Source of the DNA: Desulfobulbaceae bacterium
GTDB taxonomy: Bacteria; Desulfobacterota; Desulfobulbia; Desulfobulbales; DAOVSZ01
NCBI GenBank assembly: GCA_030627725.1
Contig: DAOVSZ010000135.1
Location: forward strand, 1 to 7,276
Direction: 5' to 3'
Length of the DNA: 7,276 nt
Shown here: positions 4,249 to 7,276 of the stretch, piece by piece
Layout: every line of letters begins with the position of its first letter
How positions within the stretch are numbered: the stretch's first letter is position 1
Made by a program: the position numbers and the translations under genes
The notes under the pieces: model-generated
What the model was told of the DNA's origin: nothing
What the model saw: only the letters and a program-made list of their open reading frames with translations
The model's database searches: none

Positions 4249-7050
4249 CCTCCTTCCGCTCGTCAGGCGGCGAGAATGTTTAATGGCCCTTCCGGCTTGA
4301 GTTCGTATGACAGTGGATCGGGCAAATTCAACGATGTCACTTCCATTAACTTTGCTTCGGTATTTGATTACGTCGATGCAGCCACCTTTGCCAAGAAGGG
4401 AGATCTGTCCATTGCCGGCATGGTGCAGGACTGCGCTGAATGTCATGTCGGCGGAGGCGCCATGGAGTATGTTCCAAATAGCGACATCAACAAAAGGACC
4501 CCGTTGCGCGAAATTACCACATCTCCCGTCAATGGTATTTCAACCATTGATTCTGAAAAATACACAACCTTTAACTACTTCATCGACACCTATGACGTTG
4601 ATGGAGATTACGATAAGGCAGAGGTCCTCTACAACGACTGGACAAAGACCGGCGTCCAGGAGGTGGACTGTCTGCTCTGCCATCTTGAGGGCTACAGCTG
4701 GGATACGCGGCTGGACATGATTCGTCTGGCCAAGCATGACGCCAGCCGGGCCGTGGCGTCGGGACTGGCCACCGACAACGCCTATGCGAAAGAAGACTGG
4801 CATGACGCGGCTGATTACGGTACAACAATTGGCGCGTATAATCAGGATTACGTTCAGGACATCGGTGGCAATACCGTTCTGACCCAAGCCTTTGTCGATA
4901 AGATCATGGGCACCCCGCCATCTGATAACTGCGCTTCCTGCCATATGGGTACCGGGTTCGGCCTGGAAGAAGAAGGCAACCGTCAGGTTGACTGGAAGAA
5001 GCGCGGCGATCACTGGGTGGCAGATGATGCTGTATGGGACGTGCACAGCAGCAAACTGGGCTGTATGAGTTGTCACCAGCGAGTGCCGGACGCCCCGGTG
5101 GGCGAAAGCGGCTTGGCAAGCAGTGGCGATCTTGGCCAGTGTGATCCCTCCAAGGGCAACGCTCCGTTCAGTTCGGTGTGGAATGCCAAGGATGTCGCCG
5201 GTACCTATGACTGCTACTACTGCCATGTTGATGACGGCAGCGGCGTCAAGGGCTGGAAAAATGCTCCGGATCCCACCTTGAAACATACCAATGCCGGCCT
5301 GACGGACAAAAAATGTCAGAGCAAGGACAGTATCAACGGTGATGCCGATGCATCCCATATCGACATTATGGACTGTTCGGCCTGCCATGTCAGCAAACTG
5401 CGGCATTATTCCGGCGGCGGTCTGGTAGACGCCACTGGCGAGGATCATGACGGTCGCCTGGCAGACCATGAAAATTTTTATGTGGAACGGGACACCTATG
5501 ACCATCTGGCCCTCTCCTGGTTTAACGGCAAGCTGCTCAAGGCGAGTTCTCTGGTGACCATGTTCTGGCGCGACAAGAATGATATTGATTTTGACGGCAA
5601 CAACGATGGCCGTGGCGGCGGTATGGACGCCTACCTGATGAACCATGTACGCAACATCAACGAGGCAAACGGCTGGACCAACATCACCGAGGATAAACTT
5701 GGTCGTGTCGAAGCTGACGATGTTGTTGCCCGCGCAACAGCCTTTAATACGGCCCTGCAGGAAGAGCTGGGTGTTTCCGACAAAACCGTGAAGTCCATGA
5801 TTTCCACCATGGGCGTGCTTTTCAAGGTCAACCATAATGTCTCTCCGAAACAGGAATCCTGGGGCGCCAACGGTTGCTGCGACTGCCACGCACCGGCGGA
5901 TTCTGGTCTTGGCGGCGGTTTTTTTAACGGCAGCTATGACGTGATCAATCACGATATGCTCGAGGTTGATCTGGGCGACACAAGAACGCCTTTTACCAAG
6001 GTGAACGGCCGCACCCAGAAAACCGACTTTCACCCAAATATCAAGAACAAGAAGGGAAACCGCACTGTTGCAGTTGAGATTTCGGCCAGCGGTCACATTA
6101 GGGCTGATGTGACTCGTGACGAGTTTATCTATGAGTCCACCTTTCTGAAACCAACCACCGCCTGGTCAGAGTCCATTGCCAGTTCCGCAGCCATCAGTTT
6201 CCCGACTGCGGCAGCCCAGGCCGCCAATGCCAAGGGTTGGTATGTGATGATTGATGTTTCGTCTGACAACGGCGTCACTGTCACCAGGCATACCCTGCAG
6301 AATCCCTCGCCCACCGGCGTGGTTATCGATGTATCCTCGCTTCTTGACGCCTGGGATGGTTCAGAAAGGGCCAATGGCGCTCTGGCAGCCGGAACCTACG
6401 GTTTTACCGTTGTTGAAGGGGATGACGCAAATGGTGTTGTCGGCGGGCTCTACTTTGAAGCCACCGCAGGGAACCAGATCAGGGTCAACCCGGCGTCCGG
6501 TCATGCTGCCGAGCTGCAACTGGGCGGCGCAATGTATGAGGCCGATCCCATTACCAGCGCCTTGGACGGAGAAACCCAATATTTCGGACGGGCTGATTAT
6601 GTGGCGTATCTCGAGGCCATCGGCGTTCCCACCGATGCGGAAATCACCAGTCCGGCCAATGGCGCTGACATTAACCAGGGCGATACGGTTGATCTTATCG
6701 CAGATACCGGTGGTGATGCTCCCGGCACAGAGTACAGGTGGGTCGTCCAGGATCCGACCCAGACTGAATATGATGGAGCCAACGCCTCCCACACCTTTAA
6801 TAACGAAGGGCTGTGGACTGTCAATCTTTATGTGACCGCACCTGTCGGTGACCAGGACTGTTCCGTCAAATCAACCTCTGTCCAGGGTAATGTTGTTGGC
6901 GTTCCATCTGACATCGTAACCGACTGGACACAAGCCGGCTCTATGGCAGGCAACCTGACGTTGAGTGGTCTGCCTGTCGGTTGGGCTAAAATCGTAATAA
7001 ACTGGGATGACAAGACCAAAACAAGGATTAATTCCTATAGCGAAGGGTAA
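3817..7050 (+). CDS. Exported octaheme c-type cytochrome with beta-rich C-terminus; predicted selenoprotein (UGA at codon 144)
   Basis: Read through the in-frame UGA, this is a 1077-residue exported cytochrome for extracytoplasmic electron transfer. A lysine-rich N-terminus, a hydrophobic core (about 19-36) and cleavage after AHA (39-41) form a Sec signal peptide. Eight CXXCH heme sites start at C75, C206, C285, C372, C416, C466, C520 and C687. Asp-rich loops near 257-264 and 589-604 (DIDFDGNNDGRGGGMD) look able to bind calcium. After the last heme come about 390 residues of beta-rich sequence, including an Ig/PKD-like domain at about 943-1027. The part after the UGA has no signal peptide of its own, so it could not reach the periplasm for heme attachment if made alone. 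Start: ATG 3817 has AAGGAGG (3806-3812) only 4 nt away; ATG 3835 has AAGGAG (3823-3828) with 6 nt and is equally good. I cannot place it in a named multiheme family. The C-terminus is cut by UAA at 7048 while plausible sequence continues in frame, so decay is possible. Confidence 0.75.
4246..4274 (+). promoter_or_regulatory. Candidate selenocysteine UGA codon with bacterial SECIS hairpin
   Basis: UGA (4246-4248) is followed after 10 nt by a stem-loop. CUCGUC (4259-4264) pairs with GGCGAG (4269-4274) over 6 bp, one of them a U-G wobble, closing an AGGC tetraloop (4265-4268). The loop starts 16 nt after the UGA and has G at its second position. This meets the published bacterial SECIS rules (loop of 3-14 nt, 16-37 nt from the UGA, a G among the first two loop bases) and resembles the spacing in E. 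coli fdhF. Residue 144 would be Sec in the context KW-U-PPS. The alternatives are a nonsense mutation or a sequencing error. Confidence 0.6.
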
Positions 7051-7206
7051 GCTACCTAGTATGAATTCATCCCTGTACCCGGAAACTATGATCCTGCTAC
7101 TGGTACTTACACCTATGAAGTTGAGGTTAGTTTCTATGCTAAAAGACGGGTGTTTCTCGATAGCGTCACATTTGATGCGACGGTTGATGCGCCGGAAACT
7201 CCGTAA
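7051..7206 (+). pseudogene. In-frame C-terminal tail cut off from the cytochrome by tandem stops
   Basis: After UAA (7048-7050) the same frame reads Ala, Thr, UAG (7057-7059) and then 48 residues from YEFIPVPGNYDPATGTYTYE to DATVDAPETP, ending at TAA 7204-7206. The residues are typical of a beta-sandwich strand pattern. They continue the PKD-like run that begins around KIVINWDDKTKT before the stop, so they look like the lost end of the cytochrome's last domain. Both stops are one C-to-T change from Gln (CAA, CAG). Codon use here has more T-ending codons than the heme domain. There is no start codon or Shine-Dalgarno that would make it a gene of its own. Confidence 0.6.
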
Positions 7207-7218
7207 TATTTTCTTGTA

Positions 7219-7248
7219 CCCGGCCTAACCGTTTCAGGTTGAACCGGG
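7219..7248 (+). terminator. Possible terminator-type hairpin after the cytochrome
   Basis: CCCGG (7219-7223) pairs with CCGGG (7244-7248), and AACC (7227-7230) with GGTT (7237-7240) around a GTTTCA loop, with a 3/3 internal loop between the two stems. No U tract follows on either strand, so it may be a 3'-end stabilising hairpin or a weak terminator. It lies 13 nt after the stop at 7206. Nothing else is visible up to the window end. Confidence 0.4.
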
Positions 7249-7276
7249 CTGTTATGATGCAGCATGAAAATGCCGT

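Noticed and set aside
4240..4280. Frameshift as the explanation for the split cytochrome
   Set aside because: Both parts are in the same frame and the codons between UGA and ATG 4276 read sensibly (PPSARQAAR), so an in-frame stop and not an indel is responsible.
3868..4446. 192-residue minus-strand ORF
   Set aside because: Antisense shadow of the cytochrome N-terminus, crossing the UGA region; the plus strand has the signal peptide and CXXCH motifs.
4540..6096. 518-residue open frame on the minus strand
   Set aside because: It lies wholly antisense to the heme-motif coding sequence and shows no recognisable domain; its openness reflects the codon use of the real gene.
4276..7050. The large cytochrome part as an independent gene starting at ATG 4276
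   Set aside because: It would have seven heme motifs but no signal peptide and only a poor, too-close Shine-Dalgarno, so it could not mature in the periplasm. It is in the same frame as the upstream segment.
7007..7228. 73-residue plus-strand ORF overlapping the cytochrome end
   Set aside because: It is in another frame from the cytochrome and the beta-rich tail, has no Shine-Dalgarno and no recognisable domain.

Overview
The window most likely comes from a Gram-negative member of the Desulfobacterota (the former Deltaproteobacteria, such as Desulfuromonadales or Desulfobulbales). That is an inference from an NtrC-type two-component pair beside a large exported multiheme c-type cytochrome, a near-consensus sigma-54 promoter, and a probable selenocysteine codon. 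No gene was recognised well enough to give a species or a gene symbol.

Layout. Positions 1-3213 hold a leftward two-gene operon. A 780-residue membrane histidine kinase (3213 to 871) is followed after 42 nt by an NtrC-family, sigma-54-activating response regulator (828 leftward, cut by the window edge). Positions 3214-3816 are a 603-bp divergent intergenic region. It holds tandem 7-bp repeats, a bidirectional terminator hairpin, a 16-bp inverted repeat, a rightward sigma-54 promoter (GGCACAGCGATTGCT, 3531-3545) and a leader of about 260 nt. That leader contains a large hairpin, an 18-codon upstream ORF, a perfect 10-bp tandem repeat and stacked ribosome binding sites. Positions 3817-7050 encode an exported octaheme cytochrome c with beta-rich C-terminal domains. 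A possible hairpin lies at 7219-7248.

The most interesting point is that the cytochrome reading frame is crossed by an in-frame UGA (4246-4248). The first part (3817-4248) carries the signal peptide and one CXXCH. The second part, in the same frame, carries seven CXXCH motifs but no signal peptide. Only the joined product makes sense as an octaheme exported cytochrome. Starting 10 nt after the UGA there is a 6-bp stem with an AGGC tetraloop that fits the bacterial SECIS rules, so I read residue 144 as selenocysteine. The counter-evidence is that the frame is stopped again by UAA and UAG at 7048-7059, after which 48 plausible residues follow in the same frame up to 7206. A gene decaying by nonsense mutations therefore remains the main alternative.

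How the genes work together (inference): the kinase senses a periplasmic signal and phosphorylates the NtrC-type regulator. The regulator binds upstream sites in the intergenic region and activates sigma-54 RNA polymerase to transcribe the divergent cytochrome, which probably serves extracytoplasmic electron transfer.
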